Assembly: GCF_910592395.1 (NCBI RefSeq)
Contig: NC_088316.1
Span: 9,984,001 to 10,048,000 of the forward strand
DNA length: 64,000 nt
From: Lineus longissimus
Lineage: Eukaryota > Nemertea > Pilidiophora > Heteronemertea > Lineidae
Direction: 5' to 3'
The notes beneath the pieces are model-generated. The model did not search any database. It was not told the origin of the DNA and saw only the letters and a list, made by a program, of their open reading frames with translations. Positions 44,811 through 55,734 of this stretch are shown one piece after another. Within the stretch, counting starts at the first letter, position 1, and every line of letters starts with the position of its first letter. The position numbers and the translations under genes were made by a program.

Positions 44811-45883
44811 GGCCCGTATTCATAAAGCTACTTAAGTCTAAGTGGGGCACCTAAAATGCATCTTAAGTTTAGGTGGGGTACTCACTTAAAATAAGTCATA
44901 TTCATAAATATGCTTAAGTCAGGTTGCCCACTCAAATCGTATCTTAGATTTGAGACACCTCCGGGGCAGTCTTAACTCTAAGTGGACTGGTTCTTTCAGT
45001 TCATTTTTAGCACGGCGCTCATCGGAGATGAGTTTGTTGATGTTGGCTATGAAATTGCACACAGGCGCGCAATTCGCAGGGAAAGGGTTTTTCGTGATCG
45101 CCTCCATCCACAAGACTTCTAAAACAACTTATAATTATATCAGCGATATCGGTTTGATCGGCAAATATTATTCTTGTGAGGGATGACCACGAATCGGAAA
45201 CTAGGAGGAATTACGCGCTGCCTCCTGAGTTAAAACTGCTTACGACTCTCTGGTTTACAATTTTTACCCTTGCAGATCATTCCAACAGCTGGTGATACTG
45301 TCAACATTTCCAAACCAACCACGAGTCGAGTAATTTCGGAGGTAACAACCTAACTGAACCAAATTTCGGAAACAAGATGACACTCCTCAATTATCTGTTT
45401 TTATTATCATATTTTTCGATTTCACGGTGTTATCAGTGTGGTCGATCGAATGCCTACAGTGCTTGGATTCTAGGACCTTCGTTTCATGAGTTGAGATAAT
45501 ATGAGACGTTGAGAAGGAGATGAGGTCATCCTTAGGGGTATCCATTGCGGCCTTAGCTTATGACGCCATTTTTGAACCATAACATCCCCGGGCAACGATG
45601 ATACAATTGTGTACAGAAAAATGATTTGTAATTTGCACTATTGAATACCCACGATTAATGAATAATGATATAATTTATAGGCAGAAATCAACAAGAAATG
45701 TGACACGGGTACCTGATGCGTCGTTTGTAGAAAGATAAGTGTTACACTCAAACCTAAGCGGTCAACCTGGCTAAGTGGGGCGCTGAGTAGTTTTATGAAT
45801 CCCATTTTAGGTGGGGAACTTTGGGAAGTTGACCACTTAGGCTTTTATAGCACTTAAGTTAAGAACTTTTATGAATATGGGCC
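44811..45883. mobile_element. inverted-repeat element, GGCCCRTATTCATAAA ends
   Basis: Left end GGCCCGTATTCATAAAGCTA; right end, inverted, GGCCCATATTCATAAAAGTT. Both lead into CTTAAGT and repeated TAAGTGGGGC/CACTTAGG words forming arms of about 120 bp. Similar termini are known in ISL2EU-type PIF/Harbinger elements of animals, as far as I recall. The interior is about 800 bp and has one small minus-strand frame of interest (44919-45113). Edge duplication is not clear. Confidence 0.7.
44919..45113 (-). CDS. short frame inside the GGCCC element, possible DNA-binding fragment
   Basis: Charged peptide (NINKLISDERRAKNELKEPV) that begins near a TTTTAG acceptor-like site and runs into the left arm. 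The spacing of basic and acidic residues is like Myb/SANT-type or Harbinger accessory proteins, but the match is too short to name. It may be a fragment of a protein of the autonomous parent element. Confidence 0.2.
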   Translation of the reverse strand: MWMEAITKNPFPANCAPVCNFIANINKLISDERRAKNELKEPVHLELRLPRRCLKSKIRFEWAT

Positions 45884-45918
45884 TTGGTTCAGTCAACTTT
45901 ATAACCAAAATGCTATAC

Positions 45919-46242
45919 TTAGATGGTACCGGTAATTTTCTGTTGTGCCATTGAGCCGAGAAGAATAGTATTATCCAATGGAATCAAAGCTGGTGAAACT
46001 AGCCAGAAACTGTTCTCCCCATATCCACTGCAAATGACATGCATTACATTACCCGAGGCGAGCACATGATCCCTGGAACATTTCATTTCAGTCCAGGTCA
46101 TGCAGGTCCCATCAACGAAACGTTTCGAGAGGAATCCCATAGTGGCCGGCAAAGTCTGCCATGGTGGCAATGGTTCCATTGAAGTCGCGAAGGTACACAG
46201 TCCTACCAGAAAGTAAATGCTCACCGTTTTTTTTAATATCAC
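45919..46242 (-). CDS. 107-codon open frame between two elements, unidentified
   Basis: Most of it (46195-45919) lies between the GGCCC element and the third mariner-like MITE; its first codons are in the MITE arm. The peptide (GNVMHVICSGYGENSFWLVS and on) has several cysteines and reads less randomly than other frames. A second frame over the same bases (RDFNGTIATMADFAGHYG) is also plausible. I recognise neither. It could be part of a host exon or older transposon disrupted by the MITE. Confidence 0.18.
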   Translation of the reverse strand: MILKKTVSIYFLVGLCTFATSMEPLPPWQTLPATMGFLSKRFVDGTCMTWTEMKCSRDHVLASGNVMHVICSGYGENSFWLVSPALIPLDNTILLGSMAQQKITGTI

Positions 46243-46977
46243 AGAGATAAAATTAGATATTTGAATGCGGTTTTCAGCAGAGTAGGGTATATTTAGTTGG
46301 TCATATATCTGTTGTATTTGGATGCACCTAATTCCATCCCTTCATTATGTAACAAACAATTCAAAAAAGGTCAAAAAATCTTCTTTTTTTTAAATTTCAT
46401 GTGCCTTTTCAATATTCACATCACCCCATCAAGTGTGCTTTATGACCATCATTTTGTGGCACTTGCAATTCCATAGTCATGACAAATGCACATTTTTTCT
46501 TAGGATTTTTATGTTATTTTTTAAATCTCTTCCATTACCTTTGATAAAGATCCCCAATCCTTCATATATGAGCCGAGTTGGCCATTAAAGACCCTGACTG
46601 ACTGACTGCTTTGTTGACCATGAGGGGTGTTCTTGAATGTCACCAGCTCTCTGAAAAAACAATCGCCCGTAGCGAGCCAGATCTTTAAAATGAAAGAATT
46701 TAGCAGGAATTTTCTCGTAATGAAAGCAAAAACCTTTGTTCCACCATAGTTCACCCATACATTGTTAAAAAGAACGAAAATAAAATAAAGTAAAAAAGTT
46801 ACTTTTTGGACATTTAAAAATTGCCTGTTACGTAGACAAGATTAGCTGGGCCCAAATACAACAGATACATTACCAACTCGAAAATACCATTTTCTGCTGA
46901 AAACTGCATTCAATTATCTTATTCTATCTCTGTGATATTTTTAAAAAACGGTGGACATTTACTTTTTGGTAGAACTG
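46196..46977. mobile_element. mariner-like MITE, copy 3 (~780 bp)
   Basis: TA at 46194-46195 and 46978-46979. Ends CACAGTCCTACCAGAAAGTA (two extra bases at the left) and, inverted, CAGTTCTACCAAAAAGTAAA. Interior and arms match copies at 27740 and 31752. It differs from both at the CTACC/CTTCC position in both ends, suggesting a subfamily or arm conversion. Confidence 0.85.
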
Positions 46978-47230
46978 TATGTACTTCAACTTCTCAATCA
47001 CAGAATAGCTGCGTCTTCGTTTCGGCAAAGGCTTCATGCTGTCAACGAGGAAAGGTGACTAGACAACCAGAGAAGCCACATGTTATAGGGTTCATTCCTT
47101 ACCTGTCACCTGCCTGTCGATGGAATAGAAATGTGACGCGGCCTTATTTGTATGAAGTAACAACACCTCATCATCTAGGCCCGTCATTTAGCTTCTTGGC
47201 CAGCCTATACATGTATTTGTGAATGATATT
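46978..47230. other. no gene recognised
   Basis: Short stretch between two elements; the small plus-strand frame spanning it starts inside the MITE and has no domain. Confidence 0.4.
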
Positions 47231-48270
47231 AGAGAGTTTTCGCACCTGTTCGTTTGGGCCAACGTTTAAATTTTCGTGATTTCGCAAATGGACCCGGTTC
47301 GGCCTTTACCGATACATGTAGTGGATAGACTAGGCTTATATAAGTTTCCCGTGTTGTAGGCAGTTACGTTAAATTGGTCAATGCCTTTCGAAACGTTAGG
47401 TAATTCTTTTCTGTACTGGCCCAGGTCATGCGCGAATAGGCCTAGAAGTGGTGAATACAGTGAAAGGTCCATGTTATTGGACGCACGGCTTGCCATATAC
47501 ACGCGATCCTTGCAATCTCGCAGAGTAACGAAGCTGTCAGGCTTCACCTCCTGAAAAGAATCGAGCAGGCACTTCTTCAGTTTTCAACGCTGGGTTCACA
47601 TTTTTGTGGACCATATCCCAAGTCGCCGTGGTTGTATGCATGCAGTCATTTGAAGGTCTATTTTCAAGTCCTAAATTCAGTACACGATAATCCATTTAAA
47701 TACGCCAAATGTCTTTCCAAACGGGGTTTAATGAAAAGTTGCCATTAAAGACTAGAAGCTACTTCTGTCACCTAGATCTACTATTAGAGAAAATCAAGCT
47801 CCCCGTAGTGTATTTTACTAAACACAATTTAACTTACGGATATCCAGGTTGTTATCCGTGAAGTGCAGACGGCTAGTTAACAGGCCTCTTATAAGTGTCT
47901 GTGTACATGTAACGACAGCTCACAAGTCGATGACCTAACAGTGCTCATTCTATAATCAGTTAAATTGCGAAAGGCCTTTAATTACGAGTGTAACCACGAA
48001 TTCAAAAGTGGAATACACGGACACAAATACCAGAAACAAAATTAAGATAATTGTTCATAAATGATTTTGATAAAAAAACGATCAATGTGGGAAGACTTGG
48101 TTTCGGAAAAAATATGCTGTTTTGTCAAGCCATTTTTTTACTCACGTGCAGCTGACTAGCTTCAGATAAAGTTCTCTCTAAACCGTATGTGTACACGTAC
48201 AATAGACTGTGTGATGTATGATGACCTAAACGTAGTCGGTCGCCTAAACATACAGGTGCGAAAACTCTCT
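47231..48270. mobile_element. ~1 kb inverted-repeat element, AGAGAGTTTTCGCACCTGT ends
   Basis: AGAGAGTTTTCGCACCTGT at the left is mirrored at the right end, with weaker similarity continuing through CGTTTNGGC. TGATAT flanks both sides (47224-47229 and 48270-48275), a possible 6-8-bp target duplication (TGATATTA and TGATATAC). A minus-strand frame of 93 codons is near the left end. No recognised transposase domain. Confidence 0.65.
47266..47547 (-). CDS. 93-codon open frame inside the AGAGAG element
   Basis: The peptide includes LRDCKDRVYMASRASNNM and FAHDLGQYRKELPNVSKG. The composition looks protein-like, but I recognise no domain. Its position near one end of an inverted-repeat element suggests the 3' end of a former element gene; the upstream part is not open. 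It could also be chance. Confidence 0.2.
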   Translation of the reverse strand: MKPDSFVTLRDCKDRVYMASRASNNMDLSLYSPLLGLFAHDLGQYRKELPNVSKGIDQFNVTAYNTGNLYKPSLSTTCIGKGRTGSICEITKI

Positions 48271-48783
48271 GATATACCCTCCGCCTAGCAAATATGCAGG
48301 GGGTGGACCTGCATATTACGGATCGGTCTTATACAGCCGAAGATATGGTATTCCCAAAACAGCAACCTTTACACCCGGAGTCTACTTGATTAGCATTCAA
48401 AATGGCTGCACCACTAGACCCTGGATACTCGTGTACGTCATTATCACTCGTCACAGCCAGAATATGGGGGTGTCGTAGCTCTTTTGACCTATGACCCGTC
48501 TATTCGGGCACTACGTGTCAGCACTATTTCACCATGACCGAAACCGTCTAAAGCCGACCAAAGGCCATTATTTTTTTTATGTCAGCATTAGTTTCATATA
48601 TCATCCACGTCCATGAAGTTTTATTATGCCGTCAATTGAGGTACATGGTTATGTAGATTGACAAGCCTATCGGCGTCTGATTCACAATGTGGTTTGTGAG
48701 GAGTGTCATAGTCGTCAACAGTGTAGCTTACGTATTTCGAAGACCAGTGGAATTGGCGGCGTCAAATTATTAGTGAAATTTAT
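48271..48783. other. no gene recognised
   Basis: Unique-looking DNA without a credible frame. Confidence 0.45.
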
Positions 48784-48870
48784 AATTTACAAATTACAAA
48801 TTACAAATCGTTTATTGAAACCGTGTAAAAAGTTACATTTTACAAAAGATGAAAGTACAATGACCATAAG
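48784..48870 (-). mobile_element. LINE or SINE 3' tail remnant
   Basis: The minus strand reads GGTTTCAATAAACGATTTG and then ATTTGTA repeats, the form of a short-repeat retrotransposon tail. No coding part is attached. Confidence 0.5.
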
Positions 48871-49500
48871 CATGATGAACTAAATAACTGGTGTGACATT
48901 GTTGTGGATTTGGTGGTGTGCAGCTGGAGGAGTGGACAATGTCACAACCAGGGTTCCTACATTATATACAGTGGAACCTCAGTTAGAAGACACCTCTCTA
49001 TTAAAGACAACCTTTCTAATAAGGACACTAGTTTTGGTCCCAAATTGGTTGTTTCCATTCAATTTTGACTTCTCTAATCAGTCTTTGGGTGTTCCGAATG
49101 CTTGACACATTTCGAACATGTTTTGGTTGGAAACAACCCTACAGTCTTACACTTATGGCTGAATGAATGACAGTGCATTTTCGTGTGAGCTCGGTGACGA
49201 AATGCTGCGACACTACTCGTCACCAACATGCTTGATGGGTGGTGCCATCTGCACAAAGGACGATGAATTAAATAACTGATGTGACATTGTCGCTGCATTT
49301 GCAGGTGTCCACATCGAGGAGTAGATGATGTCACTACATGTACCAGGGTTTGTACTTTCATATACAGTGGACCTACTTTTTGTGGACACCTTTCTATTGA
49401 GGACAACCTCTTTAATAAGGACAGTAGTTTTTGGTTCCAAATTGGTTGTTTCCATTCAACTCGACTTCTCAGTTTAGGACACCTCTCTGTTAAAACAGCA
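48860..49500 (+). repeat. tandem duplication (~400 bp) carrying pogo-type ends
   Basis: Two copies, about 48860-49110 and 49255-49500. Each has AACTGRTGTGACATTGT, CATCGAGGAGTAGATGATGT-like sequence, then TATACAGTGG and a run of ACACCT, TTAATAAGGACA and CCAAATTGGTTGTTTCCATT. TACAGTGGAACCTC with repeated AGGACACC words is characteristic of pogo/Tigger-like element ends in animals. Only the left-type end is clear in each copy. Confidence 0.7.
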
Positions 49501-49559
49501 CTTTTCAGTCCCTGGGGCATTTCTGGAAATTTCATGCTATAGAGCAATTGGTTCAGCTA

Positions 49560-49978
49560 AGTGACAAGAACAGTACTATAAGACGGTTTTAAAAAGTTGA
49601 AAATTATTTATTTAAATGACATATGAATGGTTCAGCAGTAATTGGCAGTGTGCATTATGTAATGAAATATGATTTACATAATATAACATTTTTGTGACAA
49701 ATAGTACAGATGATGGATAAATCGATACAGTGGATAGCTGTTAAAATATGCAATACATGCAATAGCATTTGTTTTTATTGAGATTTTGCGAGAACCAAGT
49801 GGTATTTTGACAAGATAATAGAAAGCCAATAACACTACAAGAACATGACTTCAATACATTGACATTGTAGTACTTGGTATACTAAAAATATTCAAAGATG
49901 GGTATCTTGAGTTAAAGTACAAGATGTATGAATGAAGGAGGCACTCGGGTAAGAAATGGTGTCGCTAATGAAAGATTA
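49560..49978. other. no gene recognised
   Basis: AT-rich DNA without credible frames. Confidence 0.45.
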
Positions 49979-50045
49979 GAACAGTCCGTCTCAACCTACC
50001 AAGCTCAGAGCGACATGCGCCTGGTTTTGCTGTGACGGGTCACAT
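49979..50045 (+). repeat. diverged single arm of the 9319-9517 hairpin
   Basis: AGTCCGTCTCAACCTACCAA and GCGCCTGGTTTTGCTGTGAC align with the right arm at about 9450-9517 (AAGTCCGTATCAACCTGTCA and on). There is no inverted partner here, so the ancestral repeat was probably a single arm. Confidence 0.7.
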
Positions 50046-50264
50046 ATACAAAGTTTACATAAAACAAGATTTGTATGTTTATTTAGGAGGAGTACAAAAG
50101 TTGTATATAAAATGCCGACTTCATAATGATTTATAGGACACAAAATTTGACATGACAGCATTTTATAAAATATGAATAATATATAATGAGAATAGTTTTG
50201 TAGCACCAATGATTTGAAAATACTGAATTTATTTATTGCATGAATAGAACACAAAAAACAGGAT

Positions 50265-50800
50265 GATTACATGATTGTCAAATGCGTGAAATATATTGTC
50301 ATGGATGGGCATTGGGAACAAAAAGAATTGCTGTTATCAGCTGCATTGGTAGCGATTGCTTTAGCTGATTTTCAGAAACTGACAGGAATGAGAATGTTGA
50401 TATAGTGTTGAAAAAATATTTTTATGACATACATTGCATTCAAATAACACTAAGAAGTAGACGAGTACTAATTTCGCACACTTGAAAATATATGGACATT
50501 GACTGTCACTGGTAGTGGTAGTAGAGTAATTACATGCCATCAGCAGCACTAATTCAGACAGTTTTCGCTGTGCTTCAGTAACTGACTGGAATGACTAAGT
50601 TTGATTGTGCTGAAATGATACATAATAATGTACATTGCATAAACAAAATGATTACAAGATTTGTACTGTCCTGAAATATATGGACAGGGACAGTCATTGG
50701 AAGTTTGACATGCCATCAGTTGCATTGCTCCCGACAGTTTTCACTGTGCTTCAGTAACTGACTGGAATGACTAAGTTTGATTGTTCTGTATTTGCCTCCA
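50265..50800 (+). repeat. ~175-205-bp tandem repeat, about three units
   Basis: CAGTAACTGACTGGAATGAC followed by TAAGTTTGATTGT is at 50576 and 50752 (period 176), with a diverged form at 50373. Each unit has ATATATGGACA, GACATGCCATCAG and GACAGTTTTC landmarks. Non-coding. Confidence 0.75.
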
Positions 50801-51640
50801 TTTGGATTTTGTGAACAAAAGTTACTAACCTTGTGTAACTGAAGTGTCGAATTCGCCTTGGTCGAAATGATAATACAGTAAATAAATCTATTGAATGTTG
50901 CTGAAAAGAAAACATTTACTACGTTAGAAGCCATGTACATGATAACACCACCACCACCATTATCAATATCATCACAAGTCAACTGGGGAATATGTGTGAT
51001 ATTTGTTCAAAACTTGCGTATATGGTATTTGCAGGTCTATTGTATTGTAACATATTTTTCACTTTCAAAATTAACTTTTTTACTCGAAATTATGAATCAA
51101 TACTAACCGTAAGAAGTGTATGAAATTACAGAAGGCCTTCGTCGAAAAATGTAATGTACTTGTACTCATTCGTGTCATTAAACCTGAAAGCAGCACAGCA
51201 TAACAGTGAAATTACCGTGACATCAATGGATGTCAAACTAACGTAGTGACGTAAATTTGAATTCGAAGTGCACAATTTCACAATTAAGGTTTTGAACACA
51301 TTGAGAACTGAAAAACTTCATACAAATGCTTTCACACCAATGATATGATTGTGGCGCTCCTGATGAGGTATCGCCCTCTGCTAAGCAGCTTTGGTCGTAA
51401 CTAGGGTAAATGTTTTTTTCAAGTGATATGAGCGATGCAATACCTTAGTTACCACCAGCGCCACGTAGCAGTCAATGAAGTTGTGCTGGTACCCCATTAA
51501 CGTCATGCTTCAAATTTGAAGAAATTGATATTACCTTCATCAAGTATGTAATATTACACCAGGCCTTTGTCGAAAATGTAGATCTCGAAGTCTAACTGTA
51601 ATGAAAGAAAACATCAATGTGACAATATGGTCTACTATGT
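50801..51640. other. no gene; weak direct repeat
   Basis: GTATGAAATTACAGAAGGCC (51118) and GTATGTAATATTACACCAGG (51544), each followed by CTTYGTCGAAAA, form a diverged direct repeat 427 bp apart. Nothing else is recognised. Confidence 0.45.
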
Positions 51641-51857
51641 ATGAGGGGGAGAACGGGTATTTTCGGGACACTGGGATGGGCCGAAAATAACTGTCGGGAT
51701 TCGGGATACGATAGACACCCTTATTTTAGCGGGATTCGAGACAAGCCGTGTTTTGCGTCACGATTCGGCTAAAATTGCGTATTGGGAAACGGGATAAGCC
51801 TTTTTTCCTAACGGGACGTCGAAACAGTTACCCCCCCTTCCCCGTTCCCACCCTCAT
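51641..51857. mobile_element. small inverted-repeat element (ATGAGGG...AACGGG ends)
   Basis: ATGAGGGGGAGAACGGG at the left; right end, inverted, ATGAGGGTGGGAACGGGG. The interior is built from repeated CGGGAT and ATTCGGG words. About 217 bp, non-coding. A partial match to the end sequence occurs near 23140. Confidence 0.6.
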
Positions 51858-53729
51858 GACATGTAGCATTGTTTGTAGGCCTATCAGTATTGTTACTCAC
51901 AATCTATTTTTTTGTAATTGACACTGGTAGTATCAATGTGAAATATGCCACACGTTGGGAGCATGCAAGGCCTAGTACAATACACCATCATCACAATCAA
52001 ATATTTCAATAATACACTGTCAACGAGAGTGAATGTTCAACCATCAATCACGTGCATTGTAGTGTACATCCCCCATCCCATGACGGCTTGCGCCCCGCTG
52101 ACACGACGAGCACATGGCTGAGCCAATCCATCGCCTATACACTACTTTACAAAAATCGACACCTACTGAAACTTTCACTAATTATTCTCGGAAATGTACT
52201 TTATCGTTACATTAATAAATGCACATTCGAATTTCAAAACTACCACTTATTTTTGCCGTGAAACTGACCTGAGTTATCGAAACACCGTTACTGCGAAAAG
52301 AGGAAGAAGCAGGTCCGCATTTATCGAAATATTGCTAAATATAATTGTCAAAATGTCGACCAAATTACCAATTAAATCACAATAAACTTATCAAATGTTC
52401 ACTCATGCCTTTGGGTGAAAAAATACAGATTTTTCAATCATTCTCAATTTTACAAATCACCAATCACAAAAAGAAATAATGATGCAATTACCCAAACTAG
52501 ATGAGATTTGACCACTGGTATAATTCCGCCATCTTGGATATCGGCATCGTCACCACCACTTCAAATTCTAAAGTCTTATTCAGGCCTAATATGTGTCACC
52601 TGCTGTGGTAAAATGGCTTGTTTTATCAATAAATAACAAAATATGATCTTTGTAAATAAAATCGGAGATCTTCTGGTGTGTTTTTATGTGAATTTATTAC
52701 GAACTATCAATGCAGCGCAGGGCAGCCATCGTGTTCTCATGCGTAGTGGCGATGCGATAGCCATCCGCGGCACTGCTTTTCAAGATGGTGGCAATTGCCC
52801 AGTGCTAGAGGCATTAAGGAAAATTGAGAGCAGGCCCCTAATGAATGAACTCTCAACGATATCGATATATTTTCGTAATTCCAGCACAACTGTTCAACAA
52901 TGAACGTCCACCGACAATCCCACTTAACGAATATTAATATCAATTCATATCATGTATCTTAAAACGCTTTTATTTCATTTTAAAAAGAGTTATCGAGTGA
53001 ACGATGACCTCCTACCGTACCCTCGAAATAAACAGCCAAAATGACCACAAAAACACCTTTTTAGAAAAAAACAGCGATTTTTACGAAATAAATGTCATCA
53101 GAGACGAAACTAGACACTAATTTAGCTAAGTATGCACAGTAATAGTACCTGAAGTGATCGATTTCAAGGAGAAAATACACTGAAAACAACTTTTCAGGAA
53201 CAGAAATAAGATCACATTGTGAATAATAATGCCGCCCTTTTCGCCGATTCAATATGCCATGAATATGCCAAGTGTCAAAACATTATTTACATCCTATTTG
53301 CATGTCAAACGTTATTCGTTGGCCAATCAAATATGTTTTAGCTCGGCATGATACCAGGGGCAGTGCAAGCGACCATAGGAGCGCGCAATGGCCCTTGGGT
53401 AAACGAGGTTGCCCAAAACAGGGCCTCATCTGAACGGATTCATGATTTAAAAAACTACGTGCATTGCTGGCGTTTCCTTCCCGTATAATTATTTTGAATA
53501 CCATATTTGCATAAAATGAATGTCACCTTCAAACCATGACAAAATAATTAAATTCCCCGCCAAGCAATAATAGATACGTACTCACGTTTTAACCGAATCC
53601 CATGTAAGTATCATTTGAAGGAATGGGAATGGGTGGCTTTTTACTCTGGTATGTTTGTTCTTCTTCTGGTTCGTCAGTAAACAATTTTTCTGAACGTGTT
53701 TGATGCTTTTCTTATTTTGTTTCAGCTCT
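51858..53729. other. no gene recognised
   Basis: About 1.9 kb. Small frames at 52643-52903 and 53283-53504 have no recognisable domain. CCGCCATCTTGGATATCGGC and similar CpG-containing words near 52530 and 52750 could mark a host promoter or exon, but no supported gene structure was found. Confidence 0.4.
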
Positions 53730-54475
53730 TAATAGTAATAATATAATAATAATAATAATATATAATAATAGTAATAACTTTTATCAATGATTAAGACAAT
53801 CGGCCCCTTACAATAATACAAAATAATATATCCAGCAATACAACTCAAGATGACAAAAACAAATTGATATGAGCTTGCGTTGACACGGCCATATGTCGCT
53901 TACAACGATACAACTGTACTCGTTCAATACATTGGTATTCTTCATTTCCCCAGATCTCTAAACCATACAGGCTTAATTTTTGTGTCAAAAATCTTAAAGA
54001 ACATATTGTTTGTTTGGTTCCCAAAGTTGTCTAATGAACGAAAACAACCAGTGACGACTCTTTTACCTTTGTAAAAGTTTTCCATTTACTCCCTTCAACT
54101 CCAACAACCTCAATAATTTACCTCTGTTCACAAAATCACAGGCTTTTGAAAAGTCAATAAAGGCACAGTAAAATCTGCCCTTCCTTTCTGCGATACTTTT
54201 GTGTATCAAGTAATGCAATATGAATACATTATCAATAGTGCTATACTTCCTTCTAAACCCAGCCTGTGTCTCTGATATGACATCTGTGGCATCCGCCCAA
54301 AATCTTAGCCTGCTGTTCAAAACCTTCGTATATACTTTATTTACAATACCAGAGAGTGATGTACCTCGGTAGTTGTCCAATTTTGAAGCATCTCCCTTTT
54401 TAAAAAGTAGGATCACATTTGAATTGCTCCATTCCGTTGGAAAATGACCAACATCAAAAGCGACAGAAAAACTTG
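53730..54475 (-). pseudogene. degenerate LINE: RT fragment and (TATTA)n tail
   Basis: The minus-strand frame from about 54475 to 54063 reads DVGHFPTEWSNSNVILLFKK, GDASKLDNYRGTSLSG, ETQAGFRRKYSTIDNVFILH and FYCAFIDFSKACDFVNR. These are the N-terminal RT motifs up to the first catalytic Asp region. The rest of RT is missing; about 300 bp of decayed or 3' sequence leads to a (TATTATT)n tail at 53735-53775. The family differs from the other RT fragments here. Inactive. An internal deletion or a frameshifted remainder accounts for the gap. Confidence 0.75.
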
Positions 54476-55734
54476 TTATTCGTTATTTTTAGTACGCACA
54501 AGTCCTAGCGCGAAAGACCTTTCCCGCCAAAAGAGTGCACGCCGAGATCCGAGTTTACGTCAACCCGCTATACAACGCAATGTCATTTCCATTATCGTCG
54601 CAGTAGCGGGGTAATCAAGCACCTTCAGCGTGAAGTCGGAAAAATCTATATCTACACCTAGACGTCATAGTAGATCCATGGCTCCAGGAAGCGCCTTAGG
54701 TAGTTTTAAAGAAACTCCGTGAATTCATCCGCCTTGCAACCCCTAGTTCATAAAAAATGTTGGATTTCCTGCTGCCTATTATATCTAGCACTGAACTAGC
54801 ACCTGTACGAGTTGGGACATGTCATGCAGAGTTTCTGAAACCAGCTGCACTGTTCAATAGATTGGTATGAAGAAAGAAGACATCATCGTAGCATTCACTG
54901 GATAGGAGTGTGTGCGTGTGCGTGTGTGTCCACCGGGTGATCACCTGTTGCACTGTGCAGTTTTGTGTGTTTTTCCTGTTTTGGACAAAAATCTAGATAT
55001 TACAAAAATGAGCTGACTAAACTACATTTTTATCACATTTTTACTCGAGTGTTGGCTATGGTGCTTCACGTGAAACCCGGTATTTTTGTCCACTACCCAG
55101 TCACCTCCTATTCTACATAAGTAGTTCCCATCAACAAATTGCACAAAAAAAGGAAAAATTCAAAATCTGACTTAGATATCATGCTTTCCCGTTTTTCTAC
55201 CATCTAAAGAGTTGAAACAAGCATTAAACACGTTGAGAAGGTAGCCCATTCCCTTGGACTGCTTGGAAGCCTGAGTTCCAGCACCGTGAGTAACTCCTTG
55301 ACTACCCATATCCAGAGATGTATATACAATGTACCTCAGATATTGACGGCTGTGGTAGATCTTCGGAGTAGTTTATCCTCTGTATATATAATCGGCCGTT
55401 TATCGAATTGTTTTTGGTCAGTTCCAAGAGCTAATTCGAAGTTGACTGATGGTTTTGCTAATTGACAGAATCGGACAAACATTGTCATAATTCCTTTAAC
55501 CTTCCTTGTAGCTATGGTAAAAGTATTTCGTGTTCAAAATTATTGTCGCTAATGATCTAAGAAATAGCATTTGGATCGTTTCCCGAGTACGCTAATTGAA
55601 ACTATCATCATTTAATACGGCATCATGGTCAGAAGTGTCGCATTTAAGCTAACTAATCGGCGTATCCCTGCAATAAATGTTCATGTATCTCATTGTTCAA
55701 ATGCTTATGTTTCTCAAGCTGTGATGAAACCGAC
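54476..55734. other. no gene recognised
   Basis: Contains a short GTGTGTGCGTGTGCGTGTGT microsatellite at 54908-54927 and no credible frame. The plus-strand frame starting at 55625 is open mainly because it overlaps the LINE remnant in another frame. Confidence 0.45.
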
